Shown: positions 1 to 8,278 of the stretch, piece by piece
Position numbering within the stretch: the stretch's first letter is position 1
How the letters are laid out: each line of letters begins with the position of its first letter
Source: Lachnospiraceae bacterium
GTDB taxonomy: Bacteria > Bacillota_A > Clostridia > Lachnospirales > Lachnospiraceae
Length of the DNA: 30,600 nt
NCBI GenBank assembly: GCA_017430765.1
Contig: JAFRMI010000032.1
Location: 1 to 30,600, forward strand
Direction of reading: 5' to 3'
Translations under genes and position numbers: made by a program
The notes under the pieces: model-generated
The model's database searches: none
What the model was told of the DNA's origin: nothing
What the model saw: only the letters and a program-made list of their open reading frames with translations

Positions 1-118
1 CCGCCACTTCCGTTATCTCCAATTTCGCGTAACGCGTAAGACGTTTGCAGTATTCACCGACGGCATCCCGAAAGAACGCCTCTTTCACTTTCCCGACTGC
101 AAGTATCCGGATCTTCAT
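1..118 (-). CDS. rlmH: RlmH, 23S rRNA (pseudouridine1915-N3)-methyltransferase, 5' part only
   Basis: The first 39 codons of a minus-strand gene that leaves the window at its left edge. The protein starts MKIRILAVGKVKEAFF and continues through a DAVGEYCKRLTRYAKLEI segment, which matches the N-terminus of the RlmH/YbeA SPOUT methyltransferase family. RlmH methylates pseudouridine 1915 in helix 69 of 23S rRNA on the assembled 70S ribosome. A GGAGAGGGAAC sequence lies just upstream of the ATG at 118 and supports this start. The SAM-binding knot is in the missing C-terminal part, so only family membership can be judged. No clear promoter is visible between this gene and the nfnB terminator. Confidence 0.88.
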   Translation of the reverse strand, partial: MKIRILAVGKVKEAFFRDAVGEYCKRLTRYAKLEITEVA

Positions 119-222
119 AGGTTCCCTCTCCGCCGCAGGAAAGAAAGATTCATCTTCCTGCGTTCCGCACAGCGTCTGTACCGCGTCTGCCGGAAACAAT
201 CCCTTTGCGGCTTTCTGTGCAT

Positions 223-250
223 GAAAACGGGACTGCCGTACGGCAGCCCC
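223..250 (-). terminator. Rho-independent terminator after nfnB
   Basis: On the minus strand a GGGGCTGCCGTACGGCAGTCCC stem (a perfect 14-nt palindrome extended by one G-T and three G-C pairs) is followed by GTTTTC. It lies about 23 nt past the nfnB stop codon and would end the long minus-strand transcript running from nnr to nfnB. The T-run is short, so read-through into rlmH is possible. Confidence 0.7.
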
Positions 251-272
251 TTATGATCAAGTCATGATTACC

Positions 273-1664
273 TTACGCGTTCTTGCTGCGAATGAACTCA
301 TCTATGCCCTTTGCACCGGCTTTGCCCGCGCCCATCGCGAGAATGACGGTCGCAGCGCCTGTCACGGCGTCTCCGCCTGCGAAAACCCCTTCTCTGGAGG
401 TTGCACCATTCTCCTCATTGGCAATGATGCACTTCTTCCGGTTGACGTCGAGGCCGACTGTCGTTGAGGAGATCAGCGGGTTCGGGGAGGTTCCGAGAGA
501 CATGATGACCGCGTCACATTCCGTCTCAAACTCACTGCCCTCGATCGGAACCGGGCGTCTTCTGCCGGAAGCATCAGGCTCACCAAGCTCCATGCGGATG
601 CAGCGGATTCCGACTACATTGTCATCATCATCTGTCAGGATTTCGACCGGATTCGTCAGAAGGTCAAAGATAATGCCCTCCTCCTTCGCGTGATGGACCT
701 CTTCCACTCTTGCGGGCAGCTCAGCTTCCGAGCGGCGGTATACAAGATGTACCTCCGCGCCGAGACGCAGGGCGGTTCTCGCAGCGTCCATCGCGACATT
801 GCCGCCGCCGACCACAACCACTTTTTTAGCCTTGTAGATCGGTGTATCGTAGTCATCGCGGAATGCCTTCATGAGATTGTTTCTTGTCAGGTACTCATTG
901 GCGGAGAAAACGCCGTTCGCGTTCTCACCGGGGATGCCCATGAACATGGGAAGACCGGCGCCGGAGCCGATGAACACAGCCTCAAAGCCCTGCTCAAGAA
1001 GCTCATCGATGGACTCAGTTCTTCCGATGATTACGTCCGTGTTGATTGTAACACCGAGAGACTCTACGTTCGCCACTTCCTTGGCTACGACATCATCCTT
1101 GGGCAGACGGAATTCCGGAATTCCGTAAGTAAGCACGCCGCCCGCCTTATGCAGAGCTTCAAAGATCGTGACGTCATATCCGAGACGGGCGAGATCTCCT
1201 GCACAGGTGAGGCCGGCAGGGCCCGAGCCGACGATCGCAACTTTGTGTCCGTTCTTCTTTTCCGCAGGGATAGGCTTGATACCCTGCTCTCTCGCCCAGT
1301 CGGCGACGAAGCGCTCGAGCTTTCCGATGGAGATCGGCTCTCCCTTGACGCCTCGGATGCAGACGCCCTCGCACTGGCTCTCCTGCGGGCACACACGGCC
1401 GCAGACGGCGGGAAGCGAGCTGGATTCGGAGATGATCTGGTAAGCAGCTTCGAAATCTCTCTCTTTTACTTTCGCAATAAAATCATTGATGCGGATATTG
1501 ACCGGACAGCCGGTAATACATCTCGCGTTTTTGCAGTTGATACATCTGTTGGCTTCTTCAACAGCTTCCTCTTCATTGTAGCCGAGGCAGACCTCATTGA
1601 AATTCGTCGCGCGAACCTTGGGGTCCTGCTCTCTGACCGGAACCTTATTCAATACATTTGCCAT
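273..1664 (-). CDS. nfnB: NfnB, large subunit of NADH-dependent ferredoxin:NADP+ oxidoreductase (GltD-like)
   Basis: A 463-residue flavoprotein of the glutamate-synthase small-subunit superfamily. The N-terminus carries two cysteine sets for [4Fe-4S] clusters (C41, C44, C49, C53 and C88, C92, C98, C102). A GSGPAG dinucleotide-binding motif for FAD is at 146-151, and a second glycine-rich motif (VVVVGGGNVAMDAA) near 285 fits NADP(H) binding. Automatic annotation often calls such proteins glutamate synthase, but no gltB-like large subunit is present, and the gene directly follows an NfnA homologue with a 45-nt gap, as in clostridial nfnAB. NfnAB couples exergonic reduction of NADP+ by NADH to reduction by ferredoxin (electron bifurcation or confurcation) in the cytoplasm. 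AGAGGTG precedes the ATG at 1664. The Nfn role is inferred from gene pairing and motifs. The main alternative is another GltD-like oxidoreductase. Confidence 0.9.
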   Translation of the reverse strand: MANVLNKVPVREQDPKVRATNFNEVCLGYNEEEAVEEANRCINCKNARCITGCPVNIRINDFIAKVKERDFEAAYQIISESSSLPAVCGRVCPQESQCEGVCIRGVKGEPISIGKLERFVADWAREQGIKPIPAEKKNGHKVAIVGSGPAGLTCAGDLARLGYDVTIFEALHKAGGVLTYGIPEFRLPKDDVVAKEVANVESLGVTINTDVIIGRTESIDELLEQGFEAVFIGSGAGLPMFMGIPGENANGVFSANEYLTRNNLMKAFRDDYDTPIYKAKKVVVVGGGNVAMDAARTALRLGAEVHLVYRRSEAELPARVEEVHHAKEEGIIFDLLTNPVEILTDDDDNVVGIRCIRMELGEPDASGRRRPVPIEGSEFETECDAVIMSLGTSPNPLISSTTVGLDVNRKKCIIANEENGATSREGVFAGGDAVTGAATVILAMGAGKAGAKGIDEFIRSKNA

Positions 1665-1709
1665 AACACACCTCTATCCTTTCCGAAACGATGATCCACA
1701 CGCGGTCTC

Positions 1710-2585
1710 TTAGCAGTTTCCGCAGCCGCCTTCGTGTGTCCTGCCTTCTTCATAGCGGAGTTTTGCTTCGCCTTCAACCGTCTTATACATCTGGGCGCGC
1801 TTCATGCACTCTGCCCAGTTGATCTTGAATCCGTCAAATTCCGGGCCGTCGACACATGCGAATTTCACCTCATCTCCGACAGTCAGGCGGCAGGCGCCGC
1901 ACATCCCGGTTCCGTCAACCATAATAGGATTCATGGACACGATGGTCGGAATATTGTACTTCTTGGTTGTCAGTGTGCAGAACTTCATCATGATCATCGG
2001 ACCGATACAGACGCAGTGGTTGTACTCCTTGCCCTGTTCAATCAGCTCATCGATCATAGTAGTAACTACGCCTTTGTGCATATAGGAGCCGTCGTCGGTT
2101 GTGACATAGAGGTTTGTCGCGACCTCACGCATCTTGTCCTCATAGAACAGAAGATCCTTTGTGCGGCATCCGATGATGACGTCCGCGTCAATGCCGTGAT
2201 TCTTCAGCCACTTAACCTGCGGATAGACGGGCGCTGTTCCGACGCCGCCGCATACAAACAGGAACTTCTTGCTTTTAAGTTCCTCTTCGCTCATCTCAAG
2301 AATGTCGGACGGACGGCCGAGCGGTCCCACAAAATCCTCAAAATAGTCTCCCGCATCAAGTTCCAGGAATTTCTCCGTCGAGACGCCGACCGGCTGGAAT
2401 ACGATCGTCACGGTTCCCGCTTCCCTGTCGTAATCACAGATCGTGAGCGGAATACGCTCACCGATCTCGTCCTTTTTTACGATCAGGAACTGACCGGGTT
2501 CGCAGTGTCTCGCGAGAAGGGGCGCTTCCACGACCATCTCCCAGACGACCGCGCTCAGCTGAGTCTTAGACAAAATCTTATACAT
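1710..2585 (-). CDS. nfnA: NfnA, small FAD/[2Fe-2S] subunit of NADH-dependent ferredoxin:NADP+ oxidoreductase
   Basis: A 291-residue protein of the ferredoxin-NADP reductase/PyrK-like family. An N-terminal FAD-binding barrel (about 1-100, with RIPLTICDYD) is followed by an NAD(H)-binding domain that begins FLFVCGGVGTAP near 109. The C-terminal segment DGTGMCGACRLTVGDEVKFAC places D224, C229, C232 and C244 as likely ligands of the [2Fe-2S] cluster; one Asp plus three Cys is the ligand set known for NfnA. The length is close to other NfnA proteins, with a slightly longer C-terminal tail ending in CGNC. GGGAGG lies about 8 nt before the ATG. It is the partner of nfnB immediately downstream. Dihydroorotate dehydrogenase electron-transfer subunit (PyrK) is the likely misannotation, but no pyr genes are nearby. 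Confidence 0.88.
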   Translation of the reverse strand: MYKILSKTQLSAVVWEMVVEAPLLARHCEPGQFLIVKKDEIGERIPLTICDYDREAGTVTIVFQPVGVSTEKFLELDAGDYFEDFVGPLGRPSDILEMSEEELKSKKFLFVCGGVGTAPVYPQVKWLKNHGIDADVIIGCRTKDLLFYEDKMREVATNLYVTTDDGSYMHKGVVTTMIDELIEQGKEYNHCVCIGPMIMMKFCTLTTKKYNIPTIVSMNPIMVDGTGMCGACRLTVGDEVKFACVDGPEFDGFKINWAECMKRAQMYKTVEGEAKLRYEEGRTHEGGCGNC

Positions 2586-2679
2586 AAACTAACCTCCCTG
2601 CTTCTATATCCAACTCCTTATAGTCCGGCTTTGGAACTGTAAGCCTTTCCAAGGAGAAGTGCCCAATCACTTTTTGTAT

Positions 2680-3111
2680 TTAATTCTTTTCAGAAAAAAC
2701 ATCGGGTACATCCTGTCTGACTTTCTCCGCTTCTGTCAGATAGGAAAGAGCCGCATCCGGATCGCTCCGTTCATACGCGCGGTCGGCTTCCGTCTTCAGG
2801 TATCCGTAATCACGCATACTGTTTCGAATGATCAGAAAGCGCAGTGCATATGATAAGAGAGCGGCGATCAGGATCACGCAGACTGTCCGCACTGCCTTGC
2901 CGGCAGGCGACATCCGTCTTCCCTGAAGACGCTGCTCTCTTCGCAGCTCGCGCTCCTTGAGATACCGTTCTTCTTCCAGTACCCTGAGGCGTTCCTGCTC
3001 CCGCTCCATATCCGCGGACATATATTCCGGCACAAGAATCACCTCGGCGCCGCAGAACGGACATTCCAGTTTCCCGGCCGGTATATCAGAATCGCAGTTT
3101 TTACATCTCAT
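2680..3111 (-). CDS. Small zinc-ribbon, single-pass membrane protein of unknown function
   Basis: A 143-residue protein. Residues 1-25 hold two CxxC pairs (CKNC and CPFC), typical of a zinc ribbon. A very basic and acidic coiled-coil-like stretch rich in E, R and L follows (about 35-65), then one hydrophobic segment (about 75-95, VCVILIAALLSYALRFLII). The tail, about 35 residues long, looks like a single TPR-type helical pair and then stops. The ATG overlaps the ftsK stop as ATGA, so translation is probably coupled to ftsK. Clostridia often carry longer proteins with zinc ribbon, membrane helix and several TPRs. This one appears to end after the first repeat, so it may be a short family member or a 3'-truncated one. 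Function is unknown. Confidence 0.75.
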   Translation of the reverse strand: MRCKNCDSDIPAGKLECPFCGAEVILVPEYMSADMEREQERLRVLEEERYLKERELRREQRLQGRRMSPAGKAVRTVCVILIAALLSYALRFLIIRNSMRDYGYLKTEADRAYERSDPDAALSYLTEAEKVRQDVPDVFSEKN

Positions 3112-5852
3112 TGCTGTTCAAGAATCTGTTCGAACTCATCCATCGTCATCAGAATCTTACGCGGTTTTGTCCCCTCTTCCCCGCCGACAACACCGGCTTC
3201 CGCAAGCTGGTCCATGATTCGCGCAGCGCGGTTAAAACCTATCTTGAAAGCGCGCTGAAGCATTCCGATCGATGCTTTCTCTTTTTCAATTATCAGTCGT
3301 CCCGCATCCGGGAAGTATTCGTCGCGGCTGTCTTCCGCACCCTCCGAAAAATTGCCTGCGGAACTGATACTTCCCGCGATCTGTTCCTCTACTTCTTTAT
3401 TATACTCAACATTCTCTGTTTGTGAAACCAGGAATTTTACGACTTTCTGAATATCATCATCGGAAACATAACCGCCCTGTACGCGCGCCGGTTTCGGATA
3501 TCCCTGCGGGTAAAACAGCATATCCCCTTTACCGAGCAGTTTTTCGGCGCCGTTCATATCCAAAATGGTGCGGCTGTCAATTCCGCTGGATACCGCGAGG
3601 GCGATTCTCGAAGGCATATTCGCCTTGATGAGCCCCGTGACGACATTGACGGACGGCCTCTGCGTAGCGATTACGATATGTATTCCGGCCGCTCGCGCCA
3701 GCTGGGCGAGGCGGCAGATCGCATCCTCGACTTCGGAGCTCGACACCATCATGAGATCCGCCAGCTCATCGACAATCACCACGATGCGCGGCATCTCCGG
3801 AATCCCCTCCGCCTCGTCGGATTCCGCATTGATCTTTCTGATTTTGTCATTATAGGACCGGATATCCCGGACACCGGGATAAGAAGCAAATTTATTATAC
3901 CTCTCCGTCATCTCCTGCACCGCCCAGTTAAGCGCCCCGGCTGCCTTTTTCGCGTCCGTGACGACGGGGATCAGCAGATGCGGAATACCGTCATAGATCT
4001 TCAGTTCCACAACTTTCGGGTCGATCATCAGCAGCTTTACCTGATCCGGCGTGCATTTGTAGAGGATGCTCATGATCAGTGTATTGATACAGACCGATTT
4101 GCCCGATCCTGTCGCGCCGGCAATCAGAAGGTGAGGCATCTTTTCAATATCCGCGATGACATTCCGTCCGCTTAAATCCTTGCCGACCGCAAACGGGAGG
4201 TGTGCCTTCGTGTCCCGGAAATCATCGCTGTCGAGCATATCCCGCAGCAGAACCGGGGCTGTCTCCTTGTTCGGAACCTCGATTCCGACGGCAGCCTTCC
4301 CTGGGATCGGCGCCTCGATCCGGATATCAGCGGACGCCAGATTGAGCTGGATATCATCCTGCAGATTAATGATTCTGCTGACTTTAACCCCCATCTCCGG
4401 CTGCAGCTCATAGCGGGTCACCGTCGGACCCCGGCTCACGTTGACGACCTTCACATTGACGCCGAATGTCTCCAGAGTCTGCTGCAGTTTTGCCGCCGTA
4501 TTCATCAGATGCTGACGTGAATCGCCCTTTACGGACTTCCCTTTTGTGAGAAGACTGACAGGCGGCAGCTTATACACCGGCTTCTTTTGCTCTGCAGACT
4601 GTATTTCCTGCGCGATGGATGCAATCTCCTGCTGTTTCTCTTTAGCGCCGGTTTTCTTCTTTTTTACCGGCTGTGCGTTTTTTTCAGGTACTGCATCTGC
4701 AGACCCCTCAGACGACAGGCCGGCTGATTCATCCGTATGTGCCGCTTCCATATCTTCCGCCGTTTTGTCAGGCCCCTCCGGAGAAACGGTTTCTCTTGAA
4801 CCTTCCGGTATAATCTTGAAGGAAGGCCATGTCAGATCCGGATCCGCCGCCGCAGCAACCGGCTCTTCCTCCGGAAATGCGGAAGAGACTTCCGGCTGCT
4901 TAAGAAAGGACGGCATTGTGAAAGACTCGCCATTAATTTTAATCTGTGTTTCACTGAAAGCGGGGGAATTGAGCGCAGGTGCAGCGGGAACGGCATTTGC
5001 CGTATCTTTCCGCTTCTTCCCCGAAGAGTGCTCCTCTTTTGCGGATGCCTTCTTCCGGTCCGCTTTTTCCCGGCTGTCCAAAAACAGAGGCTCCTGCGTT
5101 TTCGCCGTGTGTGTGACACGGCCGAGAATTGTCTGCCCGTCCTCACCGAAAGCTTCCTCTTCCCTGCGAAGCTGAAGCTCATATTCCTCGCGTGCTTTCC
5201 TCCGGGCTCTCGACCGTTCACGGCTGCGGCGTCTCGCCGCACCGGCCGCTTTTGCCCCGCTCTTTCCGATACTGCGGAGAAGCGGACGCTGCGTGAGAAC
5301 AATCGACGAGATGATCAGGCCAAATACTGTGACAATCCATGCCCCGATAACACCGAAGACATATCCGGAGAGGAAAATCATGATGCCGCCCACGAATCCG
5401 CCCCCCGTATGGTCCTCTGATCCGATCACATAAAAATCCGGAATCTGTGTATATCTGGAATATCCCTCCGTTAAGAGCTGCAGAAATGAACAGAGAAACA
5501 CCGTCATAAGGAAAAGGCCCAGCATCTTCCTCAGAAGCAGCGGATTGCCTCTGTTGGCCACAAAAAATGCGTATCCGAAAAACAGAAGAATCGGAAAGGC
5601 GTATGCAAAGATACCGAAGACACCAAAAAGAACCCGGCTCATCGAGGCGCCGAAACGGCCGCCGACACCGAAGTTACCGAGCATAAGAAGAACGGATACA
5701 GCGAGAACAACGCAGATCCGGATCTCCTGTCCCACTGCGTAATCCGTATAGCCTTTATTTGATTTGCGTCCGGAGCTGCCGGACGATTTGCGCGAGGAAG
5801 ATTTTTTCCTCTGCGGAGAACCCTTCTTTCTTCCGCGAGTGCTCTGTGCCAT
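3108..5852 (-). CDS. ftsK: FtsK/SpoIIIE-family DNA translocase
   Basis: A 914-residue protein with the full family architecture. It has a short Ser/Lys/Arg-rich cytoplasmic start, about four membrane helices between residues 45 and 190, a long low-complexity linker (about 200-420), the alpha/beta RecA-like motor with Walker A GATGSGKS at 579-586 and a hydrophobic Walker B region ending VIVDELADLMM, and a C-terminal winged-helix gamma domain (about 850-910) that reads KOPS/SRS-type chromosome sequences. It pumps DNA through the closing septum in division or sporulation. Whether it acts as FtsK or SpoIIIE cannot be told from one copy. GGGGAG sits 4-5 nt before the ATG. The gene lies 30 nt downstream of the uppP-like gene and overlaps the zinc-ribbon gene by 4 nt. 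Confidence 0.96.
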   Translation of the reverse strand: MAQSTRGRKKGSPQRKKSSSRKSSGSSGRKSNKGYTDYAVGQEIRICVVLAVSVLLMLGNFGVGGRFGASMSRVLFGVFGIFAYAFPILLFFGYAFFVANRGNPLLLRKMLGLFLMTVFLCSFLQLLTEGYSRYTQIPDFYVIGSEDHTGGGFVGGIMIFLSGYVFGVIGAWIVTVFGLIISSIVLTQRPLLRSIGKSGAKAAGAARRRSRERSRARRKAREEYELQLRREEEAFGEDGQTILGRVTHTAKTQEPLFLDSREKADRKKASAKEEHSSGKKRKDTANAVPAAPALNSPAFSETQIKINGESFTMPSFLKQPEVSSAFPEEEPVAAAADPDLTWPSFKIIPEGSRETVSPEGPDKTAEDMEAAHTDESAGLSSEGSADAVPEKNAQPVKKKKTGAKEKQQEIASIAQEIQSAEQKKPVYKLPPVSLLTKGKSVKGDSRQHLMNTAAKLQQTLETFGVNVKVVNVSRGPTVTRYELQPEMGVKVSRIINLQDDIQLNLASADIRIEAPIPGKAAVGIEVPNKETAPVLLRDMLDSDDFRDTKAHLPFAVGKDLSGRNVIADIEKMPHLLIAGATGSGKSVCINTLIMSILYKCTPDQVKLLMIDPKVVELKIYDGIPHLLIPVVTDAKKAAGALNWAVQEMTERYNKFASYPGVRDIRSYNDKIRKINAESDEAEGIPEMPRIVVIVDELADLMMVSSSEVEDAICRLAQLARAAGIHIVIATQRPSVNVVTGLIKANMPSRIALAVSSGIDSRTILDMNGAEKLLGKGDMLFYPQGYPKPARVQGGYVSDDDIQKVVKFLVSQTENVEYNKEVEEQIAGSISSAGNFSEGAEDSRDEYFPDAGRLIIEKEKASIGMLQRAFKIGFNRAARIMDQLAEAGVVGGEEGTKPRKILMTMDEFEQILEQQ

Positions 5853-5882
5853 GTACTCCCCTTAGTATGTGTCAGATATGCG

Positions 5883-6755
5883 TTATATAAAACTGATAAT
5901 AAGCGCTGCAACGCCTGCGGCAATACAGTAGACCGCAAATGTGCGGAAAGGGCGCGCAATTACCAGGCGTACCATCCGCTTCATCATGAAACCGCCGCTG
6001 ATGGCCGCCCCTAAAAACCCCGCGGCGCAGATATAGGGAACATTTCCCGCAAAAGCACCTTCCGAAATCCCTCTTTTGATCTCGTAAATAAACGCGATGG
6101 CGCCCGGGAGGATAAACATCAGATAGCTGATCCGCACGGCTGTCTTTTTTCTGAGTCCCGCAAAGATTCCCGCCGTGATCGTGAGCGCGCTCCTCGAAAG
6201 ACCCGGCAATACGGCGACACCCTGTGCAGCGCCTGCGCAGACCATTTTCCATAAAGGAAGATCCTTCAGCGGGCAGTTTCCTTCGGGCACCATGTCAGTC
6301 ACAAAAAGGACAATCCCCGTGAGCATAAGGCCGATACCAGTGTACAGGACGGAACCTGACATGGATTCAGCGGCCTTCTGCAGGAGAAGCCCGAGGACAG
6401 CTGTCGGCACACAGGAGACGGCAAGGAGCAGGAGCAGTCTTCTGTAGTTGGTTTTCTGCGGCCGTTTGCTTTCAGGCGATTTCTTTTTGCGGCGGGAAGG
6501 AATGAGACGAGCCGCGCGGCCTGTCAGGCCGCGGAGCATCAGCAGGATTTCCCCGATCAGTCGTGTGACATCCCGGCGCATCGTAACAAGCACGGCTATA
6601 ATAAGCCCCCCGTGGACGGAAGAATGAAAGAGAAACCTCGGATACGTCACGCCGGTAAGCTTCTCCAATATGACCATGTGCCCGGAGGAACTGACCGGGA
6701 GAAAACCGATCACCCCTGACATGACTCCGAGCAGCAGAGCGATCAAAAGATCCAT
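5883..6755 (-). CDS. UppP/BacA-like undecaprenyl-diphosphatase with altered motif 1
   Basis: A 290-residue, highly hydrophobic protein of the UppP (BacA) family, which dephosphorylates undecaprenyl pyrophosphate to recycle the lipid carrier for peptidoglycan. Motif GFLPVSSSGHM (17-27) matches the family's FLPVSSSGH loop including His26, and PGLSRSALT (184-192) matches the second motif with Arg188. The family also carries an (E/Q)xxxE acidic motif just before the first loop. Here the aligned positions are Ser13 and Gly17, so both acidic residues are missing. A positively charged insert (RRKKKSPESKRPQK) around 90-105 is also unusual. The gene is 21 nt from yebC and in the same run as alr and ftsK. 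It may be a divergent paralogue with changed activity; no other uppP is visible here. Confidence 0.85.
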   Translation of the reverse strand: MDLLIALLLGVMSGVIGFLPVSSSGHMVILEKLTGVTYPRFLFHSSVHGGLIIAVLVTMRRDVTRLIGEILLMLRGLTGRAARLIPSRRKKKSPESKRPQKTNYRRLLLLLAVSCVPTAVLGLLLQKAAESMSGSVLYTGIGLMLTGIVLFVTDMVPEGNCPLKDLPLWKMVCAGAAQGVAVLPGLSRSALTITAGIFAGLRKKTAVRISYLMFILPGAIAFIYEIKRGISEGAFAGNVPYICAAGFLGAAISGGFMMKRMVRLVIARPFRTFAVYCIAAGVAALIISFI

Positions 6756-6776
6756 ACGATTATAACCTGTGCCTTA

Positions 6777-7514
6777 TTATGCTTCCTCTTCATCCCAGTT
6801 GTGATACACGTCCTGCACGTCGTCGCTCTCATCCAGAAGATCCAGAATCTTCTGCAGGGACGAGACGGCCTGCGGGTCCGTGAGGGATACATAGTTCTGC
6901 GGAAGCATGGTGACCTCAGCCTCTGCCATCGGAATCTTCATCTCTTCGAGAGATTTCCGCACTTCCTCAAAAGAATCCGGTTCCGTGATAATCTCGTAGC
7001 TGTCGTCCTCTTCCGAGAAATCTGAGGCACCCGCGTCAAGAGCAGCCATCATCAGATCATCCGAATCCATATCGCACTCTTCTTTATCAATAATAATCTG
7101 CCCCTTCTCATCGAACATGAAAGAGACACTTCCGGGAGTGCCGATATTCCCGTTTCCTTTTGAAAATGCAGCACGCACATGCGCCGCTGTGCGGTTCTTG
7201 TTATCGGTCAGGGTCTTCACGATGATCGCGACGCCGTTCGGTCCGTATCCTTCGTATGTAAGCTGTTCATAGGCTGCGCCGCCGTTATCGCCGGCAGCCT
7301 TCTTGATGCCTCTTTCGATGGTGTCGTTCGGGACGTTGTTGGCCTTCGCCTTGGCAATGACGGAAGCGAGCTTGAAGTTATTGGCCGGATCCGGCCCGCC
7401 CTCCTTGACCGCGACAGCGATCTCTCTTCCGATGATCGTAAAGATCTTGCCCTTGGCTGCGTCGTTTTTCTCTTTCTTGTGCTTGATATTCGCAAATTTT
7501 GAATGTCCTGACAT
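6777..7514 (-). CDS. yebC: YebC/PmpR family protein
   Basis: A 245-residue protein with the hallmark family start MSGHSKFANIKHKKEKND and the conserved GGPDPANNFKLASVIAKAKANNVPNDTIERGIKKA region. Length and three-domain layout are standard, with a C-terminus rich in acidic residues. The family has been described both as DNA-binding regulators and, more recently, as ribosome-associated factors that help translation through proline stretches, so the exact role in this organism is open. AAGGAATCCAGG lies before the ATG. A 62-nt gap separates it from the CBS protein upstream and 21 nt separate it from the UppP-like gene downstream. Confidence 0.95.
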   Translation of the reverse strand: MSGHSKFANIKHKKEKNDAAKGKIFTIIGREIAVAVKEGGPDPANNFKLASVIAKAKANNVPNDTIERGIKKAAGDNGGAAYEQLTYEGYGPNGVAIIVKTLTDNKNRTAAHVRAAFSKGNGNIGTPGSVSFMFDEKGQIIIDKEECDMDSDDLMMAALDAGASDFSEEDDSYEIITEPDSFEEVRKSLEEMKIPMAEAEVTMLPQNYVSLTDPQAVSSLQKILDLLDESDDVQDVYHNWDEEEA

Positions 7515-7576
7515 CTTACCTGGATTCCTTTCCGTCTGTTAATTGTTCCCTGCAGCAGCTCACGGCAGCTGAACTG

Positions 7577-8278
7577 TTACACTTCTTTCCTGATTCTGAC
7601 TGCCCGCACCTTCCGGATCACGTGGTGCTCGGTTTTTAAAATATGAAACAGATATTCTTTTCCCGTCACAGACTTGTCTGCGTCCGTCGGTATGTGGCGG
7701 AGAAGGGAGGTCAGATACCCGTTCAGCGTTTCATACGGAGCATCCTCAAATTCGTATCCGAGTACCTCTCCGGCCCTCACAAGCGGGATCAGTCCGTCCA
7801 TGATGATGCTTCCGTCTGCCCGGATATACACAGGCGAATCATCTGTGTCATACTCGGCGACGAATTCTCCTGCAAATTCATCAAAAAGATCTGCCATGGA
7901 AATCAGTCCGGACGTCTGTCCGTACTCGTCTACGACAATGATGAGATGGGATTCCGGCCCGCCGTCTTTCAGAATACCGCTTAAGGTACTCGTCTCGGGA
8001 ACCATAAATACTTCAGTCAGAAGGCCCGGAATCTCCGCGAGCGGAAGATTGCGCCGCTCCTTGTGGTACACATACTCCCTCATGGCATCCGTGATGGATA
8101 CGATCCCGTGGATGGTGTCAAGATTCTCTTCGTAGACCGGATAGCTTCTGTGTCCGGATGAAAGAATCTTATCCACAGCCTCCAGAAGAGGGATGGAACC
8201 GTCAAGCGCGACGATCTCACTGCGGTGCGTCATGAATTCTTTTGCCTTATGTTCAAACATAGAATGTACCATATTCAA
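7577..8278 (-). CDS. CBS-pair/CorC_HlyC domain protein without a membrane domain
   Basis: A 233-residue soluble protein. A tandem CBS pair covers about residues 12-130 (FMTHRSEIVALDG... and ...ESHLIIVVDEYGQTSGLISMADLFDE), followed by a CorC_HlyC transporter-associated domain (about 145-230, DGLIPLVRAGEVLG...). The same modules form the cytoplasmic half of CNNM/hemolysin-family magnesium transport proteins, but here the N-terminal DUF21/CNNM membrane helices are absent and the ORF begins almost directly at the first CBS repeat, as in the soluble CorC/YbeX group. The ATG overlaps the alr stop as ATGA, which implies coupled translation. A role in magnesium homeostasis, or a YbeX-like ribosome-related role, is possible but not shown by the sequence. 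Confidence 0.85.
   Translation of the reverse strand: MNMVHSMFEHKAKEFMTHRSEIVALDGSIPLLEAVDKILSSGHRSYPVYEENLDTIHGIVSITDAMREYVYHKERRNLPLAEIPGLLTEVFMVPETSTLSGILKDGGPESHLIIVVDEYGQTSGLISMADLFDEFAGEFVAEYDTDDSPVYIRADGSIIMDGLIPLVRAGEVLGYEFEDAPYETLNGYLTSLLRHIPTDADKSVTGKEYLFHILKTEHHVIRKVRAVRIRKEV

Noticed and set aside
115..222. A 35-codon, arginine-rich minus-strand ORF whose stop overlaps the rlmH start (ATGA).
   Set aside because: It begins at the T-run of the nfnB terminator, has no ribosome binding site and no promoter, and the basic composition is what non-coding GC-rich DNA tends to give.
690..1694. A 334-codon open frame on the plus strand, antisense to nfnB.
   Set aside because: It lies fully within a well-supported gene on the other strand, has no family resemblance and no ribosome binding site. 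It follows from codon usage of nfnB.
2586..2679. Possible promoter or dyad (TTGGAA...TTCCAA) between the zinc-ribbon gene and nfnA.
   Set aside because: TATAAG and TATAGA are present, but no -35 lies at 15-19 nt. The dyad has a 10-nt loop and no T-run, so I cannot assign it a role.
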